Shown: in pieces, positions 52,649 to 62,076 of the stretch
Position numbering within the stretch: the first letter of the stretch is position 1
How the letters are laid out: each line of letters begins with the position of its first letter
Assembly: GCF_003240585.1 (NCBI RefSeq)
Contig: NZ_PCDP01000036.1
Span: 1 to 64,000, forward strand
Origin: Arminella tubonensis
GTDB lineage: Bacteria > Pseudomonadota > Alphaproteobacteria > Rhizobiales > Rhizobiaceae
DNA: 64,000 bases
Direction of reading: 5' to 3'
Notes under the pieces: model-generated
Database searches by the model: none
What the model saw: the letters and a program-made list of their open reading frames with translations, nothing else
What the model was told of the DNA's origin: nothing
Position numbers and translations under genes: made by a program

Positions 52649-54022
52649 CTACCAGGACCTTGCCTGTCCGTCGCCGGAAAATTCGACGCATGTCGTGGCG
52701 TAGGGAAACGCATCGAGGCGCTTTGCGGCGAAGGCGAATGCCGATTGCTGGAAGTCCTCGCCGAGCTCCCCGCCTGCTTCCGAATTATGGAAGCACGGAG
52801 CGTCGACGACGACGGCAACCTGATCAGCTTCCCAAGCGGCAAGGCACGATTCCGAGCCGTACATATGGAAGCCGAGGCTATCATCGATACCGACGATCGA
52901 TCCGTTCTGGACCGGGAAGGCGAGAACCACTTCATCGAGGCTGATAGCAGATATCGGCAGCTGATGTCCCGTGACCAGCAGCGTGTTGCGGTCGACGATC
53001 GTTCCAACGCGCTCGAACGAGCCGGATTGCGACCGGGTAACACCGAAGACGCCGGCAACGCCCACTGGTCCGAATTTTCGCTCGGCTTCGGCGATGCCGG
53101 AGATCAGCCTGTCGTCCCAGCCGGTTGGAAGGTAGACGTCCTCATGGACCATGACGACCAGATTATTCTTGCGAGCGGACTGGCTCAACCCGGTGTGGAG
53201 GGCTTCAGCCGCACTTGAGGTGCCGACCACAGGAACGATCTCGTGCCGTGCATTTTGCAGGATTGGCGAAGACAGGAGATTGCTTTCGAGCTGGCGTGCG
53301 TTGGTGGCCGCGACGATGAAGGTAATTCCGCCTGTCGTGGCAGCAGCGTCCGGGGCAGGCGACGCGGCGCAGATGTATTGCGAGATCGTCGTCTTGTCGA
53401 TGAAAGCGCTCGGATTGAGGCCCAGTTGTTCGATCAGCGGCATGAAGGCCATCGCAAGATCTTCCGGCATCTGCGTGCGGATAGCGTCGGTGAAGCCGGG
53501 AAGAAAACCGGCGTCGAGGAACAGCTTCTGGATATTGGCGGCGCCGAAGAAGCGCTTCTGGTTCGGCTCGAGCGGCCCCTGTAGCTGGTACTGGAAGTCG
53601 CCCGCCACGATCGACGCCAGCGCGTTGAAATGCTGGACGTTCGGCATCGAGCAGATCACGCGACCGCCGGGACGCAGCAGGCTCTTCATTCGGCGGAGAA
53701 TTTCGACCGGTTGCTGGATCTGCTGCAGAATGGCGTCGAAGATGATGCAATCCAGGCTGGCCGGCGCGATCTGAGGCACATCGCCTTCGATGTCCAGTTC
53801 AAACACGGCATCCAGAACGCCTCGAGCCACGGCTGCGGCCTGCGGATTGCTTTCAATGCCGAGAACGATGCGGTCGTAGCGTTGGCGCTTGAGCGCCTGA
53901 CCAAAACTCCCGTGTCCGCAGCCGACGTCCAGAACCACCCTGTCTTCAGGCCTCACCTGCCGCAGCAAGTGCTCGTTGATGTCCTCGGAGTGGCTCAGGA
54001 CCGGGTTGTCGCCGTTGCTCAA
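52649..54022 (-). CDS. SAM methyltransferase fused to a glycosyltransferase-2-like domain
   Basis: A 457-residue two-domain protein. The N-terminal ~215 residues are a class I methyltransferase (VVLDVGCGHGSFG, FDAILQQIQQPVEILRRM, PGGRVICSMPNV). From ~230 on, a GT2/StrF-like domain follows (TFIVAATNARQLESNLLSS, LVVMVHEDVYLPTGWDDRL, CFHNSEAGGELGEDF). Such fusions occur in O-antigen or glycan loci. I chose the TTG at 54022 with a cggagagc site; another TTG at 54067 is in frame. It adjoins another sugar-transfer gene. Confidence 0.85.
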   Translation of the reverse strand: MSNGDNPVLSHSEDINEHLLRQVRPEDRVVLDVGCGHGSFGQALKRQRYDRIVLGIESNPQAAAVARGVLDAVFELDIEGDVPQIAPASLDCIIFDAILQQIQQPVEILRRMKSLLRPGGRVICSMPNVQHFNALASIVAGDFQYQLQGPLEPNQKRFFGAANIQKLFLDAGFLPGFTDAIRTQMPEDLAMAFMPLIEQLGLNPSAFIDKTTISQYICAASPAPDAAATTGGITFIVAATNARQLESNLLSSPILQNARHEIVPVVGTSSAAEALHTGLSQSARKNNLVVMVHEDVYLPTGWDDRLISGIAEAERKFGPVGVAGVFGVTRSQSGSFERVGTIVDRNTLLVTGHQLPISAISLDEVVLAFPVQNGSIVGIDDSLGFHMYGSESCLAAWEADQVAVVVDAPCFHNSEAGGELGEDFQQSAFAFAAKRLDAFPYATTCVEFSGDGQARSW

Positions 54023-54084
54023 GGAAGCTCTCCGTTTCCGTAATCGATGACAGAATGACCCGATCAATTCGGGGCACAGCTTTT

Positions 54085-54113
54085 GAGCAAGCTTAACCTC
54101 GATAAGCTTGCTC
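54085..54113. terminator. Palindromic hairpin downstream of bmt
   Basis: GAGCAAGCTT at 54085-54094 is inverted as AAGCTTGCTC at 54104-54113. It lies between the end of bmt and the start of the methyltransferase/glycosyltransferase gene on the minus strand and probably separates their transcripts. Confidence 0.6.
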
Positions 54114-54159
54114 CAACCTGTTTTCGATCAACGGAACCACGAGTTCGCCGAAATGAGCA

Positions 54160-55173
54160 TCAACCGCGACGGCGGCGTTCCCGTGCCGGCTGCGCGCCGC
54201 TTTCGTCTGCGGTCTTGTTGCGCAACGGGCCGATCTTCTCGACGATCATCTCGAGCGTCGGGCGAGGGCCGGGAGTGTGTTCGTCGAGCGCCTGGCGCAT
54301 TGCGGCCAGGTGATCGCAGGAGGTGCCGCAGCAGCCGCCGATGATCCTGGCGCCTGCATCGCGGGCGAGCCTTGCGTAATCCGCCATCAGCGGCGGTGTG
54401 CCGGAATAGTGGATTTCCGCGCCGCGATATTCGGGGATGCCGCAATTGCCCTTGACGATTACCGTCGCTGACGGATCGGCGCCGGTCATGTCGAGCAGGC
54501 TGGATAGAATGTCGGAGGCGCCGACGCCGCAATTGGCGCCGACAGCAATCGGGCCTTCGCCAACGTCGCTGGAGACGCCATGAATGTCCCTCGGATGCAG
54601 GCCCATCATCGTCTTGCCGGCGGTGTCGAAGGAGCCGGTATAGGTGTAGGGCAGGCCCGTCTTGATCGCGGCTTCGGCCGCGGCACGGATTTCGTCCGGA
54701 GACGACATGGTCTCGATCCAGGCCACATCGGCGCCGCCCGCCTTCAGCCCCTCCATCTGTTCGGCAAAGGAAGCGACGGCCTCCTCGTAGGTCATCGCGC
54801 CGAGAGGGATCAGCAATTCGCCGGTCGGGCCGACCGAGCCGGCAACGATCACCTTGCGGCCGGCCTTGTCGGCGACGGCGCGGGCGATCTCTGCGGCGGT
54901 CTTGTTGAGCGAATGGACACGATCCTGCGCATGGTGCAGCTTCATACGGTGCCGCGTGCCACCAAAGGTGTTGGTGAGGATGATATCGGCGCCGGCATCG
55001 ACGAAATCCTGATGCAGCTTGGTGATGCGCTCCGGGTAGGTCTCGTTCCAGAGTTCCGGCGCTTCGCCGGCCTCGAGGCCCATCGCGAAGAGGTTGGTGC
55101 CCGTAGCGCCGTCGGCCAGAAGGACGCCTTTTTCGGCAAGAAGATCGGCTAGCGGATTGGCGACAGCGGTCAT
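54160..55173 (-). CDS. bmt: Betaine-homocysteine S-methyltransferase (Bmt type)
   Basis: A 337-residue Pfam S-methyl_trans enzyme. LLADGATGTNLFAMGLEAGE opens the fold; the zinc-binding Cys residues are visible in GANCGVG and GGCCGTS. In Ensifer a Bmt-type enzyme is reported to use glycine betaine to make methionine from homocysteine. Its place next to a betaine importer and a corrinoid methyltransferase set agrees, and it is an alternative fate for the betaine methyl. The ATG at 55173 has a gaggacatatc site. Confidence 0.88.
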   Translation of the reverse strand: MTAVANPLADLLAEKGVLLADGATGTNLFAMGLEAGEAPELWNETYPERITKLHQDFVDAGADIILTNTFGGTRHRMKLHHAQDRVHSLNKTAAEIARAVADKAGRKVIVAGSVGPTGELLIPLGAMTYEEAVASFAEQMEGLKAGGADVAWIETMSSPDEIRAAAEAAIKTGLPYTYTGSFDTAGKTMMGLHPRDIHGVSSDVGEGPIAVGANCGVGASDILSSLLDMTGADPSATVIVKGNCGIPEYRGAEIHYSGTPPLMADYARLARDAGARIIGGCCGTSCDHLAAMRQALDEHTPGPRPTLEMIVEKIGPLRNKTADESGAQPARERRRRG

Positions 55174-55264
55174 GATATGTCCTCGGAAGATGATTTGAGA
55201 TCTGAATATAAAGATATCTTTATATGACTTCAATGGAGGAGACCATCCTCATTGCGACATAGAG

Positions 55265-55289
55265 AAAGCGCCCCAGGAAGGGGCGCTTT
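55265..55289 (-). terminator. Terminator of the betaine ABC operon
   Basis: AAAGCGCCCC at 55265-55274 pairs with GGGGCGCTTT at 55280-55289, with a 5-base loop. On the minus strand it follows the ATPase gene of the importer. Confidence 0.88.
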
Positions 55290-55308
55290 GAATTTCCATC
55301 CGTGACTA

Positions 55309-56361
55309 TCAGGCCGCAACCATCGATGCCGTGAGATGGCTTGTTGGTGTCACCATGGCCGTGATGATGCTGTGCAGGTCGAGCGAGCCGATCGGCTTGC
55401 CTGACTGGTCGACGACGACTGCGTTTGAAAGGCCCGCCTCGGTCATCTGCTTGGCGGCGATTTCGAGCGTCATTTCGCCGGGGATGCGCATCGACGACTG
55501 TTCGCCGGCGATGGGCTTCATGACCGTCTGCGCCTTGATGACGCGGCCGCGGTTGACCTCCTTGACGAAGGCGCTGATGTAATCGTCGGCGGGGTGAAGC
55601 ACGATGTCCTGGCCGGTTCCCTGCTGGACGACCTTGCCGTCGCGCAGGATGGCGATCTGGTCGCCGAGCCGCAGCGCCTCGTCGAGATCGTGCGTGATGA
55701 AGACGACCGTCTTCTTCAACTCCTTCTGCAGGTCGAGCAGCACGCTTTGCATGTCGACGCGGATCAGCGGATCGAGCGCCGAATAGGCCTCGTCCATCAG
55801 GAGGATATCGGCATCGTTCGTCAAGGCTCGCGCCAGGCCGACGCGCTGCTGCATGCCGCCGGAGAGCTGGTTCGGATAGTGGTTCTCGAAGCCGTCGAGC
55901 CCGACGCGCGCGATCCAGTGGCGGCCCTTCTTCTCGCTCTCTTCGCGGGATACGCCCTGAATCTGCAGGCCGTAAATGGTATTTTCGATGACCGTGCGAT
56001 GGGGCAGCAGGGCGAACTTCTGGAACACCATCGCCGTCCTGTGGCGGCGGAATGCGCGAAGCTCGCTCTCGCTCATCTTGCAGACGTCGACGCCGTCATA
56101 GAGCACTTCGCCCGCCGTCGGATCGATCAGCCGGTTGACGTGGCGGATCAGGGTCGATTTGCCGGAGCCGGAAAGTCCCATCACGACGGTGATCGCGCCG
56201 GCGGGCATATCGATGTTGATGTTCTGAAGGCCAAGGACGTGGCCGTGCTTGACGTTCAGGTCGGTCTTGCTCAGGCCGTTCCTGACCTGTTCGACATAGT
56301 CGCGGCCGCGCGGCCCGAAGATCTTGTAGAGATTCTTGATCTGAATTGCGTGACTAGCCAT
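55309..56361 (-). CDS. Glycine betaine/proline ABC transporter ATP-binding protein (ProV class)
   Basis: A 350-residue ATPase. Walker A GLSGSGKST, signature LSGGMQQRV, Walker B ILLMDEAYSALDPLIR and H-loop THD are present. A C-terminal tandem CBS-like region (MTLEIAAKQMTEAGLSNAVVVDQ) fits the OpuAA/ProV class, where it senses ionic strength. The start at 56361 overlaps the permease stop by 8 bases. It is similar in plan to ChoV, but the binding protein argues for betaine/proline rather than choline. Confidence 0.88.
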   Translation of the reverse strand: MASHAIQIKNLYKIFGPRGRDYVEQVRNGLSKTDLNVKHGHVLGLQNINIDMPAGAITVVMGLSGSGKSTLIRHVNRLIDPTAGEVLYDGVDVCKMSESELRAFRRHRTAMVFQKFALLPHRTVIENTIYGLQIQGVSREESEKKGRHWIARVGLDGFENHYPNQLSGGMQQRVGLARALTNDADILLMDEAYSALDPLIRVDMQSVLLDLQKELKKTVVFITHDLDEALRLGDQIAILRDGKVVQQGTGQDIVLHPADDYISAFVKEVNRGRVIKAQTVMKPIAGEQSSMRIPGEMTLEIAAKQMTEAGLSNAVVVDQSGKPIGSLDLHSIITAMVTPTSHLTASMVAA

Positions 56362-57265
56362 GCACGACCTCCGAGTGCTTCTGAAGCCGCTTGCCGTAGG
56401 CCTGGCTCGTACGATCGAAAATGATGGCGATTGCGACCAGCGCAAAGCCGTTGAGGAAGCCCACTGTGAAGAACTGGTTGTTGATCGCCTGGAGCGTGTT
56501 CTTGCCGAGGCCACCGACCCCGACCATCGAAGCGACGACAACCATTGCCAGCGACATCATGATCGTCTGGTTGATGCCGGCCATGATCGTCGGCAGCGCC
56601 AGCGGGATCTGGACGTTGAATAGCTTCTGGCTATGCGAGGAGCCGAAGGCGTCTGCGGCTTCGAGCACTTCCTTGTCGACGAGCCGGATGCCGAGATTGG
56701 TCAGGCGGATCATCGGTGGCACGGCGTAGATCACCACCGCGATCAGGCCGGGCACCTTGCCGATGCCGAAGATGACGACAACGGGGATCAGATAGACGAA
56801 GCTCGGCATCGTCTGCATGACGTCGAGGGTCGGGTTGATGATCGATTGCAGCCGGTCCGAGCGGGCCATCAGGATGCCGAGCGGCAGGCCGATGACGATG
56901 GCGATCAGGGTGCAGACCGTGACCATGGCCAGCGTGATCATCGTGTCGTTCCAGAGACCGAAGACGCCGATCAGGATCATCGAGATCGCGGTTCCGATGA
57001 CGATCTTGATGTTGCGGCTGGCGAAATAGACGATGGCCATCATGACGATGAGGACGATGATCCACGGCGTGTTGGTGAAGAGCCATTCGAGGTCGTTCAA
57101 GAACCATTGGAGCGGCTGCACCACGGCGTCGATGACGGCGCCGTAGGCCCGGACGATGCTGCGAAAGCCATCGTCTATGTTCTTGCGGGCTTCGCGAATG
57201 ATCGTATCGCTGATTGCCGGGAAGTTGCACATAACATCCGGCAGGTAACTACATTGCAGAGCCAT
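56354..57265 (-). CDS. Glycine betaine/proline ABC transporter permease (ProW class)
   Basis: A 303-residue polytopic inner-membrane protein of the ProW/OpuAB type, with an EAA loop near residue 200 (EAADAFGSSHSQKLFNVQIPLALPTIMAGINQTIMMSL). The N-terminal region carries a long amphipathic segment before the first helix. The ATG at 57265 has an aaggggaac site; a GTG at 57268 is adjacent. It is the middle gene of the importer operon. Confidence 0.9.
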   Translation of the reverse strand: MALQCSYLPDVMCNFPAISDTIIREARKNIDDGFRSIVRAYGAVIDAVVQPLQWFLNDLEWLFTNTPWIIVLIVMMAIVYFASRNIKIVIGTAISMILIGVFGLWNDTMITLAMVTVCTLIAIVIGLPLGILMARSDRLQSIINPTLDVMQTMPSFVYLIPVVVIFGIGKVPGLIAVVIYAVPPMIRLTNLGIRLVDKEVLEAADAFGSSHSQKLFNVQIPLALPTIMAGINQTIMMSLAMVVVASMVGVGGLGKNTLQAINNQFFTVGFLNGFALVAIAIIFDRTSQAYGKRLQKHSEVVHG

Positions 57266-57467
57266 CACGTTCCCCTTTTTATCCGGTATTGGCCCAGCCC
57301 ATCCGTGTGGCCGTCACGATAGGGCGGTCGTTCGCATCGCCGTCACCGGTTGGCAGCGTGCACAGTTCATCTACATCACTCGACCGCGGAACCTTTTGCT
57401 TTTTGCGACTTCAATCCGGGCCAGTTGTCGGCGCGGGACGTCTGTGGCTCTCGCGGGATGCAGGAAC

Positions 57468-57493
57468 GGCGGCGGGCCGGTTGGTCCGCCGCC
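57468..57493 (-). terminator. GC-rich hairpin between binding-protein and permease genes
   Basis: GGCGGCGG at 57468-57475 pairs with CCGCCGCC at 57486-57493, just after the stop of the binding-protein gene on the minus strand. Probably a partial terminator or mRNA stabiliser that keeps binding-protein levels high. The rest of the 57266-57511 gap holds no gene. Confidence 0.65.
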
Positions 57494-57511
57494 TTCTCGG
57501 TGTTCAGGCGA

Positions 57512-58510
57512 TCAGATCGATGCCTTGACCTTGGCGGCGACATCAGGTGAGACCCATTTGGTCCACATGTCGGGGTAGGTCTTCAGGAAGTACTTGGCGC
57601 CATCTTCGTTGGTGCCCTGGTTGTCAGTCATCCAGGCGAGAACCTTGCCGACGGTGGCGTTGTCCCACTTGCGGGTCTTGACGTAGTCCATTGCGACGCC
57701 GGCCTTGTCGGCAAAGGCCTTGGTAACGACGGTAAAGACGTCCGATACCGGGTAGGAGTTGACCTTCGGATTGGCGCAATCCTGCTGCGATGTGCAGGCG
57801 TCCCAGTCCTTCTTGTCATGTGGTACGCCGAAGCTCAGGCGCACCATCTCGTATTTGCCGAGGATTGCGGTCGGAGCCCAGTAGTAGCCGAGCCAGCCGC
57901 TCTTCTTTTCGAAGGCGTTGGCGATGGAGCCGTCAAGTCCGGCAGCCGAACCGGTATCGACGAGCGTGAAGCCCAGCTTTTCGGCGCCAAGGGCCTTGTA
58001 GAGGTTGGCGGTCGAAATCTGGCAGTTCCAGCCCGACGGGCAGTTGTAGACTGCGCCCTTGGACTTGTCTTCCGGTGCAGGGAACAGGTCCGGGTGCTTC
58101 AGAGCGTCCTGGACGGTCTTGATGTCGGGATGCGCATCGGCGATGAATTTAGGAATCCACCAGCCTTCGACACCACCGTCGCTGAGCAGCGGTGCTGCCT
58201 CGATCAGGCGGCCTTCCGCGGTTGCCTTGTCGAGCGCAGTGCGAACGGCGTTTACCCAGAGTTCCGGAGCGAGATCGGGCTGACCCTTTTCGTTCATGGA
58301 GGCGAAGGTCGGCTGCGTGTCGCCGGTGACCAGCGAAACCTTGCAGCCGTAGCCGTTTTCGAGAATGATCTTGTCGACCTGTGCGGCAACGCCGGCAGAG
58401 GCCCAGTTCATTTCGGCGATCGATACGTCGCCGCACTCCGCAGCCTGCGTCGAGCCAGCCAAAGCATAGACACCTGCGGCGAAGATGGCGGAAGCGATAA
58501 GCTTCTTCAT
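57512..58510 (-). CDS. Glycine betaine/proline ABC transporter substrate-binding protein (OpuAC class)
   Basis: A 332-residue exported binding protein with signal peptide (residues 1-23, ending STQAAE). OpuAC/ProX-type core: SIAEMNWASAGVAAQVDKIIL, PDLAPELWVN, and aromatic-rich WWIP and WLGYYWAPT segments that could form the cation-pi box for the quaternary ammonium group. Several Cys (CPSGWNC, CTSQQDC) could form disulfides. It differs from ChoX of choline importers. It is the first gene of the importer operon. Confidence 0.9.
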   Translation of the reverse strand: MKKLIASAIFAAGVYALAGSTQAAECGDVSIAEMNWASAGVAAQVDKIILENGYGCKVSLVTGDTQPTFASMNEKGQPDLAPELWVNAVRTALDKATAEGRLIEAAPLLSDGGVEGWWIPKFIADAHPDIKTVQDALKHPDLFPAPEDKSKGAVYNCPSGWNCQISTANLYKALGAEKLGFTLVDTGSAAGLDGSIANAFEKKSGWLGYYWAPTAILGKYEMVRLSFGVPHDKKDWDACTSQQDCANPKVNSYPVSDVFTVVTKAFADKAGVAMDYVKTRKWDNATVGKVLAWMTDNQGTNEDGAKYFLKTYPDMWTKWVSPDVAAKVKASI

Positions 58511-58904
58511 AATGTAATTTCTCCCAGTGTTTTGCAGATCAACATTCAGGCCGTCGCGACGTATGCCGCCGGCCTGGTCAGCGTGGTCTTGGCATCAACC
58601 GCTCAAGCGCCACTGACGACGTCTGAACGGCCCCCTGTCTCTGGTACTTGTGCTTGTTATTCGCCCGCAAACCCTGTGGCAGCCACACTTTTCTTGTACC
58701 TAAAAGAAGAGCGTAAGGATTCAGACGCAGAAATCAACCAGACCGTCCAAAAACTCTTTGAAGGAATGATGGCATGCACTTTTCAATGCCGAAACTCGGT
58801 GGGCGACGAGATTTTCCGGATTTCGATGCCCAACGAGCTCGATAAGGCACTGCTGAGCACTTTGACACCGTATTGGGATCGGAAGGTCCGCACAGAGAGG
58901 GCTG
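58511..58904. other. 394-base gap: importer promoter region and possible short frame
   Basis: The promoter of the betaine importer should lie near 58511-58650. From about 58695 to 58915 a plus-strand frame is open (RKDSDAEINQTVQKLFEG ... STLTPYWDRK) with plausible protein composition but no ribosome site or family; it ends inside the transposase gene and may be a remnant of an interrupted gene. Nothing else is visible. Confidence 0.3.
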
Positions 58905-60350
58905 TCATGGCCTGACGGCGGCGATCAGGCCGGGAACGCCGACAAGGGTAATGGCTCTTTTGATGTTGTAGGCCAGCGCCGTCAGGCTGAACTCCCCGCG
59001 CACGTTTTCCAACCTGCGCATCAGGAACGCGCCCTGATACATCCATTGTTTTATGGTGCCGAACGGATGTTCGACGCTTTCGCGCCGTTGGTCCAGAATG
59101 TCGGGCCGGGCGGCAAGACGCACCGCCATACGGTCGAGCACCGCCTCGTTCTCAAGGCGGGAGACGCGACGGAAGCTTCTGGTGCAGCGTTCACGCAGGT
59201 GGCATGCCTTGCAGGCGTCGCGGTTGACATAGTCGATCTTCACATTGTCGCGCGACTTGCCAAAGTGACGGGGTGAGAGCACCTGGTCTGCGGGGCAGAT
59301 GTAGACATCCGCCTCAGCGTTGTAGCGGAATTGCTCCTTGGAGAAGAAGCCCTCGGCCACGGCCGGACCGCGGATCGGCTTGGGAACATAGGCGGTAATG
59401 CCGGCCTTCTCGCAAGCCTCGATATCCTCGATCTTGAAGTAGCCCCGGTCTGCCACCGCCTCGATCCTGTCGACACCGAGCGTGTCCATCGCCGCCTCGA
59501 CCGTCGGCGCAAGAAGCCCCATGTCGAGGACCTGATTGCAGACCTCCTGCTCGGCGATCAGCTTGTGCTTCACATCAACGGCAAGCTGGATGTTGTAGCC
59601 GACGCCGACCTTGGTCATGCGCGCCATGGCGCGAGCATCCGGATCGGTCAGCGAGATCTGGTCCTCGCCGGTGCGATCCAACTCGTCCAGCAGCGCCTTG
59701 TGGCGATCCCGCTTGCCTTTGATCGCCGCAATCTTTTCCGCGAGTTTGTCATCGCCGCGGCCGCAATCGCCGCCATTGCTTCTGGCTTTCTCCTCTTGCG
59801 CATCGCCCTCATCGAGCCGCTTCATGTAGTCAGCCAGTTTCTCATCGGCCTCGTTGATGAACTTGGTCAACGCTCCCCGTGTGAAGTTGCGATCTTTGTT
59901 GTTCACCGCCTTGATGCGCGTGCCATCGACCGCCAGCAGTTCCCGTCCGAACAGATCGAGCTGCCGGCACAGGATGACAAACTCACGGAACACCTGCTTG
60001 AAGGCCGATCGGTTCACACGGCGGAAATCGGCGATGGTGCGGAAGTCAGGCTTCAAGTGCCGCAGTAGCCAGATTACCTCGATATTGCGATGGGCCTCCG
60101 CCTCCAGCCGCCGGCTGGATCGCACCCGGTTGACGTAGCCATACACGTAGAGCTTCAGTAAATCGGCTGGATCGTAACCTGGACGGCCGGTCTCTTTCGC
60201 GGCCACGCGCACGAAGCCTGCGGCAGCAAGATCGAGGCCATCCACGAAAGCCTCGATGAAGCGGACCGGGTTGTCCGGGCCGACGTAATCATCAACCGCT
60301 TCCGGCAGAAGCAGCAATTGCGTGCGATCTGTTCCTGAAAGGTGTGCCAT
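58905..60350 (-). mobile_element. IS1182-family transposase
   Basis: A 481-residue transposase in an intact frame. N-terminal PEAVDDYVGPDNPVRFIEAFVD, then DPADLLKLYVYGYVNRVRSSRRLE, DFRTIADFRRVN, an RNase H-like core with LLAVDGTRIKAVNNKDRNF and ADRGYFKIEDIEACE, and the ending RRESVEHPFGTIKQWM. Three visible acidic residues fit a DDE core. I could not find clear terminal inverted repeats by eye, so element ends are not given. It marks the border between the betaine importer and the accessory end of the window. Confidence 0.92.
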
Positions 60351-60413
60351 GGCAGAATCTAGCGCAAGAGAGTGCTATTTGGAATCAGCCAAGCCGTTTA
60401 AAGGAAAATTTAT

Positions 60414-60992
60414 GTGAGCGACGAAATACATTCGGAATTACAAGCGATCGTCTCCAAGAGCCCCCTGCTTTCTTCGGTCCTTGGCAACTGGGATGAGATT
60501 GCCCTGCCTGATTCCTGGCTTGTGGCTGGTGCTATCGCCCAAACGGTTTGGAACCACGTTTTTGGTTTCCCGCCCGCTTATGGCATCCAAGACATCGATA
60601 TTGTTTATTTCGATCCCGATGATCTTTCCGAGGACTCGGAAGCCGAACACTCGGCTCGCATCCGAGCAGCACTCTCTGGATTGCCAGTCTGGATAGATGT
60701 GAAAAACCAGGCCAGAGTACACTCTTGGTACGAGGCTAAGTTCGGGTATCCAATTAATCCGTATACCTCGACAGCCGAGGCCATAACCACTTTTCCGACA
60801 ACTGCGGCAGCCGTGGGGCTACGCCCTGGCCACGCGAACCTGGAGCTGTGCACTCCATATGGACTTTCCGACTTGCTTGGTGCTGTCGTCCGCCCAAACA
60901 AAAAGCAGATCACACGCGAAATATACGAAAAGAAGATCGATCGCTGGATCAAATTGTGGCCCGAGCTCACGATCGTCGGCTGGGATCAATAA
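60414..60992 (+). CDS. Nucleotidyltransferase-like protein (NTP_transf_6, PF06042)
   Basis: A 192-residue protein with the family's WLVAGAIAQTVWNHVFGFPPAYGIQDIDIVYFD segment (two Asp in DIDIVYFD fit a nucleotidyltransferase metal site) and the tail IYEKKIDRWIKLWPELTIV. The substrate is unknown. The GTG start has an aaaggaaaat site and overlaps the end of the region carrying the transposase. Base composition is lower in GC than the core window, so it may be recently acquired. Confidence 0.85.
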   Translation: MSDEIHSELQAIVSKSPLLSSVLGNWDEIALPDSWLVAGAIAQTVWNHVFGFPPAYGIQDIDIVYFDPDDLSEDSEAEHSARIRAALSGLPVWIDVKNQARVHSWYEAKFGYPINPYTSTAEAITTFPTTAAAVGLRPGHANLELCTPYGLSDLLGAVVRPNKKQITREIYEKKIDRWIKLWPELTIVGWDQ

Positions 60993-61377
60993 TTGCGGCA
61001 AGCAGAGTTTTTGGACGGTCTGTAGGAATTTTGCGACGGGGAGGCGAGAGCCAAATACCTGTTGTTGCGAGCGCCCCAGTTTCTAAGGCGAAGACCATTC
61101 AGTTTGATGAACCTTCAGCATCGTGATGGTCGTAGGTGCCGGTGCCGGTAATCGGCAACGAGCCATTTGGCCAACGCATGCTCATTGCGAAACAGGCATA
61201 GCCGGCACAGGCAAGTACAATTCCCACAAGAGGTGGCTGTCGGCAGTTTCAAAGGTTATAATAATATCTCGGAAAATCTGGCGCGATGTATCCAGGAGTT
61301 GGCGGTATTAAATCGAGAGGTGCCGTTGCCCGGCCCTTTTTTCAGGAAGGACCAGGCGATACTATTGCCGATGCGCG
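60993..61377. other. 385-base gap with no recognised gene
   Basis: AT-richer than the core of the window. A 108-codon plus-strand frame (61167-61493) includes a fairly protein-like piece (NLARCIQELAVLNREVPLPGP), but it runs antisense into the HAD gene and lacks a start signal. It may be a decayed gene; nothing firm can be said. Confidence 0.3.
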
Positions 61378-62076
61378 TCAAACCGCTTCATGTAATATCT
61401 GCGCAAGATCGGAGATCCGCCATAGGAAGCCGTCCGGTTCGCAGCTCTGCAGAGCGGAGTGCATACGTTCGGATTGATGTGCGGCGCCTATGAAGGCGCA
61501 GCTGCGCATTTTCGCGCGGCGGGCGGCTTCGAGACCAGTGACGCTATCCTCAATCACCAGGCACTCTGACGGCTGGACACCCATTGCCTCCGCAGCAAGA
61601 AGGAAGACTGCGGGATCTGGCTTATGTAGACCAAGGTCGTGAGAAGAAAAAAACCTCGGCCCTATCAGATTGAAGATCTTTGCAGAGCGCATGCGCAGGA
61701 TAAGATCTTTTCGTGTTGCGTTCGAAGCGACGCAGAACGGAATACGCAGGGTTGTCAAAGCATCGACAGTTCCAGCCGTGGGGGCGACGCCGGCCAGGAT
61801 TGCCTCGCGCCATTCAACGTCTACCTCCTCCATGAAGCGCTCGGGCAGCGAAACGGTGGCGAGTGTTTCCAGCAGGGTCACTTCTTGAGCGCGCGGAACA
61901 CCGGCGAGCGTGGCTGCGATATCGGCCGGTGAGACGGTCCGACCGAGTTCAGCGAGTTTGCTAGAGATGATCTGCGCAACAAGTGCCTCTGTCTCAACCA
62001 ATGTTCCGTCAAAATCGAATATGATCAGCTTCGGCGGCACGGCAGTAATTGTATGGCTTAATGAAGTACCAATCAT
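61378..62076 (-). CDS. HAD-superfamily hydrolase (phosphoglycolate phosphatase-like)
   Basis: A 232-residue phosphatase. Motif I DFDGTLVETE, motif II VASNATR, motif III with Lys and the KPDPAVF segment, motif IV IEDSVTGLEAARRA are all present, with an inserted cap domain between I and II. The start at 62076 overlaps the stop of the EEP gene by 4 bases (ATGA), so translation is coupled. The partner genes suggest it dephosphorylates a sugar phosphate released from an imported compound. Confidence 0.88.
   Translation of the reverse strand: MIGTSLSHTITAVPPKLIIFDFDGTLVETEALVAQIISSKLAELGRTVSPADIAATLAGVPRAQEVTLLETLATVSLPERFMEEVDVEWREAILAGVAPTAGTVDALTTLRIPFCVASNATRKDLILRMRSAKIFNLIGPRFFSSHDLGLHKPDPAVFLLAAEAMGVQPSECLVIEDSVTGLEAARRAKMRSCAFIGAAHQSERMHSALQSCEPDGFLWRISDLAQILHEAV

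Noticed and set aside
55309..58510. Choline-specific ChoXWV importer
   Set aside because: Binding protein lacks ChoX-like sequence and has OpuAC-type glycine betaine features; called betaine/proline instead.
58780..60430. Terminal inverted repeats and target duplication of the IS1182 element
   Set aside because: Inspection of both flanks showed only weak, unconvincing similarity, so no element ends are claimed.
61167..61493. 108-codon plus-strand frame with one protein-like stretch
   Set aside because: No start signal and runs antisense into the HAD gene; described under the gap as possible decayed sequence.
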